Below are positions 42,126 through 52,484 of a DNA stretch of 64,000 nt, in pieces (the first letter of the stretch is position 1; every line of letters starts with the position of its first letter). A program made the translations under genes and the position numbers. Source of the stretch: Longitalea arenae (GTDB lineage: Bacteria > Bacteroidota > Bacteroidia > Chitinophagales > Chitinophagaceae). The notes beneath the pieces were generated by a model, which saw only the letters and a program-made list of their open reading frames with translations, had not been told where the DNA came from and did no database searches. The DNA lies in NCBI RefSeq assembly GCF_016924755.1, contig NZ_JAFFJX010000001.1, positions 620,001 through 684,000 on the forward strand, read 5' to 3'.

Positions 42126-44336
42126 ATGAGGATACATATACATTTTATTGTTATCTGTTTGTTGATCTGGCAATCGGGCCTGACGCAGAATTCTTTTCCT
42201 ATAAAAGTGCCTATGGAACGTGAGTTATGGCACGGAAATATCGATAAGCAACAAAAAAAGATCAATCAGTTAAATAACCAGGGCAAAATTGCGGCTGATA
42301 CTACCATCAGCCTGCATGTGATGGATGCGCTTACCCGTGGCGTGGATGAATTGCAGAACCAGATCGAACTCGATTCTACCATAAATAATAATAGCAAGAT
42401 CAAATACCTGCGCAGCATCGACTTTCTCTTGCAGGGTTATCTTGCGAATTTGAACCGACGTGATTTTCCCGCTTCTCTGGCGCCGGCCCTCATCAAAGCT
42501 TTTGACCAGTGTATGACGCTGGATAAACAACGAAAAAGTTTCGCACACGTCATAGACGCCAGTCATTATGGTGTAGCAAAGATCCTCGTTGATGCGCTGA
42601 GCAAGTATTTGAATGATAACCCCGGTATGGGTGGTTCGCGCCTTACATTGAAGCGGAAATATCTGACCATGCATCCGGACCAGATCATGCCTGAACTGGC
42701 CAAAAACCCGAATGCTTATTTTGCCGACAGCTTAATCAAAGTGGCCCTTAGTTATGATGTAGCACGCGTGTACGATTACGCGCAGGCCAATAATGCCCTG
42801 GGTGACCGCATCAGGCATCACAGCGATTCTGCAGTACAATTAGTAGCGCGCATCGCAACCAGCAAAAGCGGTCAGCTGTATTTTCCTTTTCTCGACAACC
42901 TCATGCGCGGTAAAATTTCCCTGCAGTCCATCGACAGCGTTAAAGGGAACGACCTCAGTTATTTCAAGCTGCTGGTGAAAACCAGGATAGAATATGTACA
43001 ACGCTCTTTACCGCCATACAACGATACCGCCAATCAGATGCAGGCCCTTACGGAAATGATGGCCCGCAAAGCAAGAGAATATTTCATTCGCGAAATAAAT
43101 GCCCTGCACAGCGTATCGAACCCCAATGTGCGTTTCCGCCGCCTCGATGGTTTGACGGCGCAGGAGTTATATTACCTGGCTGTATTGGGCGAAGATGAAA
43201 TTTATACTTCCAGCTATGTGAATGGTGTGTATCCCCGCATTTTTCAACGTATGGCCAACCCGCGGAGCGACAGCCTGATCATGAGCGTGCATGGCGACTA
43301 TTTCAGAAAGTTCATTAAAATGGCTGCTGGTTACAATGAGCTGGATGATTTTCTGAACAGAATGGATAAGCAGAATGCAGAGACCATGATGAAAGCATTT
43401 GTGATCGGATTGGAAAAACCGCGTAAGACGAATGATCTCGAAGATGCGGTTGATGTGGCTGATTCCTACAGCAGCATCATGGATAAGAACAAAGAGCTGG
43501 CTGCTTTTATCCTGAATGAAGTGAATGTGAGCTATACAAAGAATGTGCAGGAGAATAACAAAAGAGGACAGGTGATCTATAACCTGTTGCGCATTTTGTT
43601 TGAATCGGCTGATACCACCAAGAAAGTTGATCTAAGCGCTTTACTGGGCATTCCTTCTATTTATGGTAAGGACTACAGTAATTTAACCGACGATAGCGGC
43701 CGCGTTGTTCAACAGGTATTCTTTTATGGCGATGAAGATAAGGACGGTCAGAATTCCTATATAAACTTCATGGCTATGTTTCGTGGCCGGCCGGGATGGC
43801 GCATTGATGAAAGGAGACCAGAATGGGTAACCATCACGTCAACCAAAGGCAAACCCGTTTACATCTTTGCCAACAAGCCATTGTATGGTGAAGACGATCC
43901 GGATGATAAAGCGCAGAATAAACTGATCGAATATCTGCAGCAACGCAATTTGACGCCAACTGTTGTGGTGCACCGTGGGCATAGCTATCACCTGCAAACC
44001 ACCTTGCATAAACTGCCGGCCAGTGCCCGCATAGTAGTGCTGGGTTCCTGCGGTGGTTACAATAACCTGAATGAAGTGCTTACGGCATGTCCTGATGCGC
44101 ATATCATTTCGTCTAAGCAGGTAGGCACAAAAACCGTTAATGAACCCATCATCCAGGCGATCAACGACCGATTGCTGATGGGAAAGGATATCGACTGGAT
44201 AAGTATGTGGCGTGAATTAAAGACCAGGAAATTTGCTACCGGCGATGCCAAGGAGAAGTTTGACGATTATATTCCTCCATATAAAAACCTGGGCGCCATT
44301 TTCATTAAAGCATACCGTAAAGCAATGGGAGAATAA
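42126..44336 (+). CDS. Exported protein with a caspase-like His/Cys pattern
   Basis: A 736-residue protein with a signal peptide (RIHIHFIVICLLIWQSGLTQ). The first 480 residues are helical and not recognised. The C-terminal part after about residue 545 (VQQVFFYGDEDKDGQ) contains VVVHRGHSYHLQT near 618 and, about 18 residues later, ARIVVLGSCGGYNN. A His-Gly loop followed by a hydrophobic strand ending in a Cys-Gly-Gly is the arrangement of clan CD cysteine peptidases (caspase, gingipain, CHAT types). The call of a peptidase is inference from this pattern. It has its own promoter box and stands between phoB and an ABC exporter. Confidence 0.6.
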   Translation: MRIHIHFIVICLLIWQSGLTQNSFPIKVPMERELWHGNIDKQQKKINQLNNQGKIAADTTISLHVMDALTRGVDELQNQIELDSTINNNSKIKYLRSIDFLLQGYLANLNRRDFPASLAPALIKAFDQCMTLDKQRKSFAHVIDASHYGVAKILVDALSKYLNDNPGMGGSRLTLKRKYLTMHPDQIMPELAKNPNAYFADSLIKVALSYDVARVYDYAQANNALGDRIRHHSDSAVQLVARIATSKSGQLYFPFLDNLMRGKISLQSIDSVKGNDLSYFKLLVKTRIEYVQRSLPPYNDTANQMQALTEMMARKAREYFIREINALHSVSNPNVRFRRLDGLTAQELYYLAVLGEDEIYTSSYVNGVYPRIFQRMANPRSDSLIMSVHGDYFRKFIKMAAGYNELDDFLNRMDKQNAETMMKAFVIGLEKPRKTNDLEDAVDVADSYSSIMDKNKELAAFILNEVNVSYTKNVQENNKRGQVIYNLLRILFESADTTKKVDLSALLGIPSIYGKDYSNLTDDSGRVVQQVFFYGDEDKDGQNSYINFMAMFRGRPGWRIDERRPEWVTITSTKGKPVYIFANKPLYGEDDPDDKAQNKLIEYLQQRNLTPTVVVHRGHSYHLQTTLHKLPASARIVVLGSCGGYNNLNEVLTACPDAHIISSKQVGTKTVNEPIIQAINDRLLMGKDIDWISMWRELKTRKFATGDAKEKFDDYIPPYKNLGAIFIKAYRKAMGE

Positions 44337-44447
44337 TTAGTTAGTGGTTCCACAGACCTACATTAATGAGCTGTTAAATCTATTATGGAAGGTTGTCATA
44401 AAGGATAACAACAAGCCACAAACTGCAAACCACAAACTAATATTGCC

Positions 44448-44455
44448 TATTTTTG
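44448..44455 (+). promoter_or_regulatory. -7 box of the ABC exporter
   Basis: TATTTTTG fits TAnnTTTG and lies 10 nt before the ATG at 44466, giving a very short leader. Confidence 0.55.
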
Positions 44456-44465
44456 CAAACTTGAT

Positions 44466-46289
44466 ATGGCAGGAAAAAGCACGGGGAAGATCATATTTGA
44501 TTTTAGTTTACTGAAGCGGGTATTTCAGTATGCCAGGCCCTATAAAGCGAAATTCATTCTTTCGGTTATAATGGCTATCCTGCTGGCCGTTGTTTCTCCC
44601 GTACGTCCCTGGCTGATCCAGGTCACCATTAATGATTACGTTCACCAGGGTGTTACCGGTGATGCTGCCGTAAAGATCTCCATGGAACAAGTGATCATCT
44701 GGATCACCATCATTCAGATAGGCCTTTTGCTGCTGGAAACTGCTTTCCGTTTCTATTTCTCTTATTTAACGGCCTGGCTGGGTCAAACAGTAGTGAAAGA
44801 CCTGCGCGTGAATGTATATCGCAAAATACTGCGGTTGAACCTGTCGCAGTTCGATACAACACCAATAGGTACCTTAACTACCCGAACTATTAATGATATT
44901 GAAGCAATCAACGATATTTTTTCCGACGGACTGATCCCCATCATTGCCGATCTGTTGTCGATCATTGCGGTACTGGTATTCATGTTTGCGGTTGACTGGC
45001 GGCTTACCCTGATCAGTTTGGCTTCTTTCCCCATTTTACTGGTGGCGACCTGGTTATTCAAGGAGAGTGTAAACAAATCGTTCATAAGAGTGCGTAACGC
45101 CGTGGCGCATCTCAATGCGTTTGTACAGGAGCATATTACCGGTATGGCCATTGTGCAGGCTTTTGCTGCAGAAGATAAAGAGTTCAATAAGTTCAAGACC
45201 ATAAATAAGGAGCACCGGAATGCCAACATCAATGCGATTTTCGCGTATTCGGTATTCTTTCCGGTAGTGGAAATTGTATTGGCGGTAGGTACCGGTTTAA
45301 TGGTCTGGTGGGCTGCTACACATGCGCTGGATATTTATAAGGTAGACGAAGAGGCGGGCCGGCTGTTGATCGGTAAAATGTTTTCTTTCTTCCTTTGTTT
45401 GAACCTGCTTTTCCGCCCGTTGCGGGTGATTGCCGATAAGTTCAATGTATTACAAATGGGTATGGTGGCCAGCGACCGGGTGTTCAAAGTGCTTGATAAC
45501 GAGGATGTGATAAAAACGGAAGGCAGTTATGAGCCGGCCCTGGTGAAAGGCAAGATCAGTTTTGAAAATGTGTCTTTTGCTTATGTGGGCGACCGGTATG
45601 TTTTGAAGGATATTTCATTTAATGTGAATCCGGGCGATACCATTGCCATCGTAGGACATACCGGAAGTGGTAAAACATCTATTATCAGTCTGTTGAACCG
45701 GTTATATCATATTCAGCATGGCGCTATTAAAATAGACGACGTAAAAATTGAAGAATACAAACTGGAGGCCCTGCGCAAAAGTGTAGGGGTGGTTTTGCAG
45801 GATGTGTTCCTGTTTTCGGGGTCGGTGATGGATAATATCACCCTGCGGAATCCGGCGATCTCAAAAGAACAGGTGATAGCGGCTGCCAAAATGATCGATA
45901 TGCACGATTTTATTATGCAGCTGCCGGGCGGATATGATTATAATGTAATGGAAAGGGGGGGCAGCCTGTCGTTGGGTCAGCGCCAGCTTTTATCATTTAT
46001 CAGGGCATTGCTCTACAATCCTTCCATATTAATACTTGACGAGGCCACCTCATCGGTGGATACTGAAAGCGAACTACTTATACAAAGGGCCATTGATAAG
46101 CTCATCGCCGGCCGAACCTCTATTGTTATTGCACACCGCTTGTCTACCATCCGTAAAGCCAGCAAGATCATTGTCTTGGATAAAGGGGAGATCAAAGAAA
46201 TGGGTACCCATGACGAACTTATCGCCCGCCAGGGTTTCTATTATAAATTGCACCAGATGCAATTTGACAAGCACATTCCTGTGCCTTAG
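44466..46289 (+). CDS. ABC transporter, fused permease and ATPase (MsbA-like exporter)
   Basis: A 607-residue half-transporter of the type that dimerises into a lipid or drug exporter. The N-terminal transmembrane domain spans about residues 20-330 with six helices, including TRTINDIEAINDIFSDGLIP in the coupling region. The ATPase domain has Walker A GHTGSGKTS near 399, the Q-loop VVLQDVFLFSG, the signature LSLGQRQL, Walker B SILILDEATSS and the H-loop IVIAHRLS. It resembles MsbA and multidrug exporters; the substrate is unknown. It is a single gene with its own promoter box. Confidence 0.93.
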   Translation: MAGKSTGKIIFDFSLLKRVFQYARPYKAKFILSVIMAILLAVVSPVRPWLIQVTINDYVHQGVTGDAAVKISMEQVIIWITIIQIGLLLLETAFRFYFSYLTAWLGQTVVKDLRVNVYRKILRLNLSQFDTTPIGTLTTRTINDIEAINDIFSDGLIPIIADLLSIIAVLVFMFAVDWRLTLISLASFPILLVATWLFKESVNKSFIRVRNAVAHLNAFVQEHITGMAIVQAFAAEDKEFNKFKTINKEHRNANINAIFAYSVFFPVVEIVLAVGTGLMVWWAATHALDIYKVDEEAGRLLIGKMFSFFLCLNLLFRPLRVIADKFNVLQMGMVASDRVFKVLDNEDVIKTEGSYEPALVKGKISFENVSFAYVGDRYVLKDISFNVNPGDTIAIVGHTGSGKTSIISLLNRLYHIQHGAIKIDDVKIEEYKLEALRKSVGVVLQDVFLFSGSVMDNITLRNPAISKEQVIAAAKMIDMHDFIMQLPGGYDYNVMERGGSLSLGQRQLLSFIRALLYNPSILILDEATSSVDTESELLIQRAIDKLIAGRTSIVIAHRLSTIRKASKIIVLDKGEIKEMGTHDELIARQGFYYKLHQMQFDKHIPVP

Positions 46290-46441
46290 GCTAAATTCCG
46301 CAACATTGAAATTCAGCCTGCCAGCCGGTACATTTATGCATATTATTTAATTTCATATGACCGGGTATTCAAAAAACATTTGTTTTTTAGTACTTCAGTG
46401 GGCGCTTCAAAAGCCAATTAACCATTATACGGCTCCCAAAC

Positions 46442-46461
46442 TATACATATAATTATGTATA
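46442..46461. repeat. Perfect palindrome upstream of the atp operon
   Basis: TATACATA - TAAT - TATGTATA is an 8-bp perfect inverted repeat with a 4-nt spacer, centred about 90 nt upstream of the atpB -7 box. It could be an operator for a dimeric regulator or an AT-rich chance palindrome. Confidence 0.4.
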
Positions 46462-46538
46462 ATATAATACGCAAAGCCGGGCTTAATACTATAGAATAAA
46501 TACTTTGATTATCCGTGCGTTTTTGACTTGCGCCTGCT

Positions 46539-46546
46539 TATCTTTG
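46539..46546 (+). promoter_or_regulatory. -7 box of the atp operon
   Basis: TATCTTTG matches TAnnTTTG and lies 20 nt before the atpB ATG at 46567. The upstream in-frame codons would lie inside the promoter, which decides the start. Confidence 0.65.
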
Positions 46547-46566
46547 CGCAAAATTTAAAAACAGGT

Positions 46567-48040
<1,474 letters not shown>

Positions 48041-48140
48041 TAGGTTTGCACGTAAAAACAGTACTGCATTCAATGCAAAGGGCGGCGAATGCAGTATTTT
48101 TCTCTGAAAAGCAATACAATACCATAAATATTAATTTAAA

Positions 48141-48635
48141 ATGGAATTACTTACCCCGGATTTAGGCTTATTGGTGTGGAACTTCATCGCATTTTTGATC
48201 CTTTTGATCATTCTGAGAAAATTTGCCTGGAAGCCTATTTTGAAATCACTGAAAGAGCGTGAAACCGGCATTGCCGATTCACTGGCTACAGCTGAACGGG
48301 TAAAAGCTGAAATGGCGCAACTGAAAAGTGAGAACGAAGCATTGCTGGCCAAAGCCCGTGAAGAAAGAGCCCAATTGCTGAAAGAGGCACGTGACACGAA
48401 GGACAGGATCATTGCTGAAGCGAAAGAGCAGGCTAAGGTAGAAGCCAACAAGATCATTGCTGATGCCAACGCGGCTATTCAACAGCAGAAAATGGCTGCT
48501 TTAACCGATGTTAAGAACCAGGTCGGTTCGCTGGTGATCGAAGTTGCAGAGAAAGTATTGCGTCGCGAGCTGACAGACAAATCACAGCAGGAGAAGTACA
48601 TCAGGCAACTGGCTGAAGAAGTGAAGCTCAATTAA
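48141..48635 (+). CDS. atpF: ATP synthase F0 subunit b
   Basis: The peripheral stalk subunit. The 164-residue protein has one N-terminal transmembrane helix (about residues 8-27, GLLVWNFIAFLILLIIL) and then a long charged right-handed coiled coil rich in Ala, Glu and Lys (KAEMAQLKSENEALLAKARE). The C-terminus (VLRRELTDKSQQEKYIRQLAEEVKLN) binds subunit delta. It is 100 nt after atpE in the same operon. Confidence 0.95.
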   Translation: MELLTPDLGLLVWNFIAFLILLIILRKFAWKPILKSLKERETGIADSLATAERVKAEMAQLKSENEALLAKAREERAQLLKEARDTKDRIIAEAKEQAKVEANKIIADANAAIQQQKMAALTDVKNQVGSLVIEVAEKVLRRELTDKSQQEKYIRQLAEEVKLN

Positions 48636-48642
48636 TTAGCTA

Positions 48643-48783
48643 ATGTGATAATTCGATAATGTGATAATGAAAACAAATCACATTACGATTTTCACTGTTG
48701 ATTGTAAAAAGATATAATTATAGCGTAATGTGCTGATTGTTGATAGGCCGGCTGATAGGCAATTATCACATTATCACATTATC
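48643..48783. repeat. Inverted GTGATAAT repeats in the atpF-atpH gap
   Basis: The left arm AATGTGATAAT (48643-48653) and GATAATGTGATAAT (48655-48668) are the reverse complements of ATTATCACATT (48770-48780) and ATTATCACATTATC (48762-48775). The spacer is about 90 nt. A long hairpin is therefore possible inside the operon mRNA between two subunit genes. Confidence 0.7.
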
Positions 48784-48802
48784 AAATTATCAAATTGACA
48801 AA

Positions 48803-49366
48803 ATGCCCAATCCACGTTTAGCGGCGCGTTATGCAAAAAGTTTGATCGACCTGGCTAATGAAAAGAACCAGTTAGAATCAGTATATAATGATATGCTGTT
48901 TTTGCAAACGCTTTGCAAGGAAAGTCGCGACTTTTTAGTGCTGCTGCGTAGCCCGGTTGTAAAAGCCGATAAAAAAGGCGCTATCGTTGAAGCGGTGACC
49001 AAAGGCAAGGTAAGTGAACTTACTGCCAGTTTTAACCGCTTACTGATCAACAAAGGCCGTGAGTCGAACCTCCCTGAGGTTATTGTATCCTTTATTGATC
49101 AGTATAAAGAGCAAAAAGGTATTCATACGATAAAGCTTACAACAGCTGTTCCTGTTACCGAGGATGTGAAAAAACAGATCATCGGTCAGATACAAAAGCA
49201 AACCAGCCTGAATAACATTGATCTGAAAGCAACGGTTGATGAAGATATCATTGGCGGTTTTGTGCTGGAAATAGGCGATACGCTGGTAGACGCCAGCATT
49301 GCGTATGATCTGAATAAGATCAAATCGCAGTTCATGAATAATGATTTTATTTATAAGATAAGATAA
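48803..49366 (+). CDS. atpH: ATP synthase F1 subunit delta
   Basis: A 187-residue subunit that links F1 to the peripheral stalk. The ATG at 48803 gives the canonical MPNPRLAARYAKSLIDLA; the upstream 22 codons read from intergenic repeat and are rejected. Family motifs are ARYAKSLIDLA, LLINKGRESNLPEV near 90, and the C-terminal GGFVLEIGDTLVDASIAYDLNKIK. It is separated from atpF by an unusual 167-nt gap filled by inverted GTGATAAT repeats, while atpA follows after 86 nt. Confidence 0.95.
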   Translation: MPNPRLAARYAKSLIDLANEKNQLESVYNDMLFLQTLCKESRDFLVLLRSPVVKADKKGAIVEAVTKGKVSELTASFNRLLINKGRESNLPEVIVSFIDQYKEQKGIHTIKLTTAVPVTEDVKKQIIGQIQKQTSLNNIDLKATVDEDIIGGFVLEIGDTLVDASIAYDLNKIKSQFMNNDFIYKIR

Positions 49367-49452
49367 AGTGAATGGTTGATGGTGAATGGGCAATTTGACC
49401 CCGCCATACGGTTCACAATAAACACACACAAAAAAACTATAAAAGGTTATAT

Positions 49453-51033
49453 ATGGTAGAGATAAAACCCGATGAGATATCTGCGATATTGCGTCAGCAA
49501 TTGAGCAACTTTAACGCAGCTGCCGATCTGGAGGAAGTGGGTACTGTATTGCAGGTAGGTGACGGTATCGCCCGCGTATACGGTTTGAATAACGTACGTT
49601 CTGGTGAGCTGGTTGAGTTTGAGAATGGGGTACGTGCAATTGCCCTGAACCTCGAAGAAGATAACGTGGGTGTGGTATTGATGGGTGAAAGCGGTGACAT
49701 TAAAGAAGGTGCAAAAGTACGCCGTACCGGCAAGATCGCTTCTATTAACGTAGGCGAAGGCATGCTGGGCCGCGTGGTAAATACATTGGGTGAACCCATC
49801 GATGGTAAAGGTCCCATCGCCGGCGACAGATATGAAATGCCCCTGGAGCGTAAAGCCCCTGGTGTAATTTATCGCGAGCCGGTAAAAGAACCGCTGCAAA
49901 CAGGTTTGAAGGCGATCGACGCCATGATCCCCATTGGCCGCGGACAACGTGAGCTGATCATCGGCGACCGCCAGACTGGTAAAACAGCCATCGCTGTTGA
50001 TACCATCATTAACCAGAAAGAGTTTTACGCTGCCGGCAAACCGGTGTACTGTATATATGTTGCCATTGGTCAGAAAGCATCAACCATTGCCGGTGTGATG
50101 AAGACCCTGGAAGACAATGGTGCTATGGCTTATACAACGATCGTAGCTGCCTCAGCATCTGATCCGGCTCCTTTACAGTTCTATGCGCCATTTGCCGGAG
50201 CTGCCATTGGTGAGTTCTTCCGCGATACCGGACGGCCAGCCCTGATCATTTATGATGATCTGTCGAAACAAGCCGTAGCTTACCGCGAGGTATCACTGTT
50301 GCTTCGTCGTCCGCCCGGCCGTGAGGCTTATCCTGGTGACGTATTCTACCTGCACAGCCGTTTGCTCGAGCGCGCGGCGAAGGTGATCAATGATGATTCC
50401 GTGGCAAAGAACATGAACGACCTGCCCGATTCAATAAAACACCTGGTAAAAGGTGGTGGTTCACTCACTGCCTTACCGATCATCGAAACACAAGCCGGTG
50501 ACGTATCTGCTTACATCCCGACAAACGTGATCTCTATTACCGATGGCCAGATATTCCTGGAGTCGAACCTGTTCAACGCAGGTATTCGTCCGGCCATTAA
50601 CGTAGGTATCTCAGTAAGCCGCGTGGGTGGTAATGCGCAGATCAAATCGATGAAAAAAGTAGCGGGTACCTTGAAGCTCGACCAGGCCCTGTACCGTGAA
50701 ATGGAGGCCTTCTCTAAATTCGGTGGTGACCTGGATGCTGCTACCAAGCTGGTACTTGACAAAGGCGCCCGTAACGTGGAGATCCTGAAGCAAACGCAAT
50801 ACACACCATTCCCTGTAGAAAAACAGGTAGCGATCATTTACCTGGGTACACAAGGTTTGCTGCGTGAAGTGCCTGTTAAGAAGATGAAAGAGTTTGAAGA
50901 GCACTTCCTGATGGAAATGGAGAACAAACATCCTGAAGTACTCGCGGAATTTAAAAAAGGTAATTTACCTGATGATGGTATTAAGAAAATGGTGAATCTG
51001 ACCAATACCCTCATCCCTCAGTACAAATCATAA
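49453..51033 (+). CDS. atpA: ATP synthase F1 subunit alpha
   Basis: The non-catalytic nucleotide-binding subunit of F1. The 526-residue protein has the Walker A GDRQTGKT at residues 171-178, the Walker B region [18 protein letters not shown], the arginine-finger segment in [13 protein letters not shown] near 380, and the N-terminal beta-barrel [11 protein letters not shown]. It is the last gene of the operon; a strong terminator follows 27 nt after the stop codon. The gamma subunit gene, which normally comes next, is not present. Confidence 0.97.
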   Translation: MVEIKPDEISAILRQQLSNFNAAADLEEVGTVLQVGDGIARVYGLNNVRSGELVEFENGVRAIALNLEEDNVGVVLMGESGDIKEGAKVRRTGKIASINVGEGMLGRVVNTLGEPIDGKGPIAGDRYEMPLERKAPGVIYREPVKEPLQTGLKAIDAMIPIGRGQRELIIGDRQTGKTAIAVDTIINQKEFYAAGKPVYCIYVAIGQKASTIAGVMKTLEDNGAMAYTTIVAASASDPAPLQFYAPFAGAAIGEFFRDTGRPALIIYDDLSKQAVAYREVSLLLRRPPGREAYPGDVFYLHSRLLERAAKVINDDSVAKNMNDLPDSIKHLVKGGGSLTALPIIETQAGDVSAYIPTNVISITDGQIFLESNLFNAGIRPAINVGISVSRVGGNAQIKSMKKVAGTLKLDQALYREMEAFSKFGGDLDAATKLVLDKGARNVEILKQTQYTPFPVEKQVAIIYLGTQGLLREVPVKKMKEFEEHFLMEMENKHPEVLAEFKKGNLPDDGIKKMVNLTNTLIPQYKS

Positions 51034-51059
51034 CATAATAGTTAAATGATATGTTATAG

Positions 51060-51088
51060 GCCATCCGCCCAGGCGGATGGCTTTTTTT
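51060..51088 (+). terminator. Terminator of the atpBEFHA operon
   Basis: GCCATCCGCC (51060-51069) and GGCGGATGGC (51072-51081) form a stem directly followed by seven T residues. It closes the operon after atpA. Confidence 0.92.
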
Positions 51089-51401
51089 ATGGATATAAGC
51101 CAAACGTAGAGCATCAGACGTATGATGCCGAATGCTGCAAGTATAAGGCAGAACGTTGAAAGCATGGCGGCCTAACTGCTTTGGGGGGTAATAAACTGCT
51201 GTGAGGTTGGATAAGTGGTTGGTTGCCGATGGCCAATTGTTAATTGTCAATTCATTGCCGCATTTTCCCGGTGTAAAAAAAATCCCAAAAAAGTAATATT
51301 ACTATTGCACAATCAAAATTCAGTTTAGATATTTGTACCCGATCAGTGTAGCTGATCAAATCTCCCCAATCTCCTTTAGGAACCGTACCTGTTACTTCTA
51401 A

Positions 51402-51596
51402 TTATTTATTTCCCCAATGTTCCGTGAAAACTATTGATCCTTTTTTACCAATGCTCCTGTGAATTACGTTATTCCGGTCCCTTAAAAATGTAGCTGTGCA
51501 AGCATGTACCTTTTGAAACACTTTCTCAACATCTGCATGTTTGTCTTCTTTTACTAATACAAGGGACTCGCAATAGCGCCGATAACGGCCATGCAA
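51402..51596 (-). CDS. Possible small hypothetical protein
   Basis: A 64-residue ORF (MHGRYRRYCESLVLVKED to SIVFTEHWGNK) of ordinary amino-acid composition, unlike the repeat-derived false frames. A TTAGTGTTTGC sequence, similar to a -7 box with one extra base, lies directly before the ATG. No family is recognised. It could be the end of a decayed gene. Confidence 0.3.
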   Translation of the reverse strand: MHGRYRRYCESLVLVKEDKHADVEKVFQKVHACTATFLRDRNNVIHRSIGKKGSIVFTEHWGNK

Positions 51597-51699
51597 ACAC
51601 TAATTTATTTTATTCTTTATAGTTGCATATAACAAAGGAGTTGCCGGTAGTCAACCATTGCGTTTATTAAATGTAGTCTAATGAATGGTGCTTATGGCA

Positions 51700-51950
51700 A
51701 CGGGTGGTGTAAATGCCAGGCTGGGTTCACCCAACCAAAGGCTAAGTGAGTTACGTATCAAAATAGGAGGTAGGTGCTATAAGATGCACAAAAGTTAACG
51801 AGTAGGTTGTAAATCAATAGGATAGAAGGGCGGTATGAGCCGCGTGTGTTGCTTAAGTGCCGATTGATAGAACGATCTATATTGAAATTGTGTAATAAGT
51901 GTTATGTAGGTATAAAAGTACCCTGATGGACGTGTCCCTTAGGAAAGAGA
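51700..51950 (+). ncRNA. Candidate structured RNA (possibly group II intron-like remnant)
   Basis: Five short stems follow each other on the plus strand: TGGGT/ACCCA with a 2-nt loop near 51722, GTGC/GCAC near 51776, ATAGA/TCTAT with an ACGA loop near 51870, GGTA/TACC near 51909, and GGAC/GTCC near 51929. The stretch has no coding frame and runs into the first terminator-like element. Such density of local stems suggests a folded RNA. A degenerate group II intron domain I is one possibility that I cannot confirm. Confidence 0.3.
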
Positions 51951-51953
51951 TTT

Positions 51954-52014
51954 AAGAGTTTATTTTAAAGGGTACGATCAACAACACCGTCCCGTTTCTA
52001 CGGGATGGTTTTTT
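51954..52014 (+). repeat. Terminator-like element, copy 1
   Basis: An AT-rich head ending TTTTAAAGGGTACGATCAA, then a hairpin with arms ACCGTCCCGT (51986-51995) and ACGGGATGGT (52000-52009), loop TTCT, and a T run. It is almost identical to copy 2. Confidence 0.85.
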
Positions 52015-52203
52015 AAGCAAGCAGTAACGATCCTTCCTATCTGAATACCGCAACCGAATTTCAATCATCTTACGACAAGTCCACCAACTAAAAGACAAAC
52101 CCGAAAAGGGCAATGAACATATTATAAGCAAGAAGCGTCATAGTGCAGAAGAGGAGAAGCTGGATTAGAATGAAACCATAGCCTTGGTGTTTCGCGCTAA
52201 TAC

Positions 52204-52262
52204 AAAGATTTTTTTAAAGGGTACGATCAACAACACCGTCCCGTTTCTACGGGATGGTTTTT
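52204..52262 (+). repeat. Terminator-like element, copy 2
   Basis: The same head and the same hairpin as copy 1 (ACCGTCCCGT/ACGGGATGGT), followed by five T residues. It lies about 245 nt after copy 1. Confidence 0.85.
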
Positions 52263-52320
52263 AAAAACACCCGGCTTATAATTCGGATCAGCAAAGAACA
52301 GAAGCAAATAAACTGTATAT

Positions 52321-52383
52321 AAAGATTTTATTTTAAAGGGTACGATCAAGAACGCCCTCCTGTCTCTACAGGAGGGTTTTTTA
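52321..52383 (+). repeat. Terminator-like element, copy 3, with compensatory changes
   Basis: The same head, but the stem reads CCCTCCTGT and ACAGGAGGG with loop CTCT. Relative to copies 1 and 2 both arms changed together (G-T to C-G, C-G to T-A), so pairing is kept. A T run follows. Confidence 0.85.
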
Positions 52384-52414
52384 TTGGCAGAAATTTTCGG
52401 GAGTTGTAAAAGAA

Positions 52415-52460
52415 GGAGTCCGAAAGCGGCTTTCACTGAAAGCCACTTTCGGACTCCTTT
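52415..52460. terminator. Long hairpin after the DUF11/T9SS gene
   Basis: A 12-bp stem GGAGTCCGAAAG (52415-52426) / CTTTCGGACTCC (52446-52457), with a second stem GGCTTTC/GAAAGCC inside. It is followed by T residues on the plus strand and by TTCTTTT on the minus strand. It ends the minus-strand gene at 52485 and perhaps transcripts from the left. Confidence 0.85.
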
Positions 52461-52484
52461 GCATTATGCTATTCCGGAACTAGC

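Larger units (their letters stand above)
51089..52414. other. Gene-poor region with structured sequence
   Basis: About 1.3 kb without a convincing gene. It holds a possible 64-residue ORF on the minus strand, a stretch rich in small hairpins (51700-51950), three copies of a terminator-like element (51954-52014, 52204-52262, 52321-52383), and between the first two copies an open 47-codon stretch without a start codon (52028-52168, RNRISIILRQVHQLKDKPEK) that could be a gene fragment. Confidence 0.55.

Noticed and set aside
51954-52383. Integron attC sites
   Set aside because: The elements end in T runs and lack the conserved attC core ends; no integrase gene is nearby.
52227-52436. A 69-codon minus-strand frame
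   Set aside because: It runs across two of the terminator-like elements in antisense and is unlikely to be coding.
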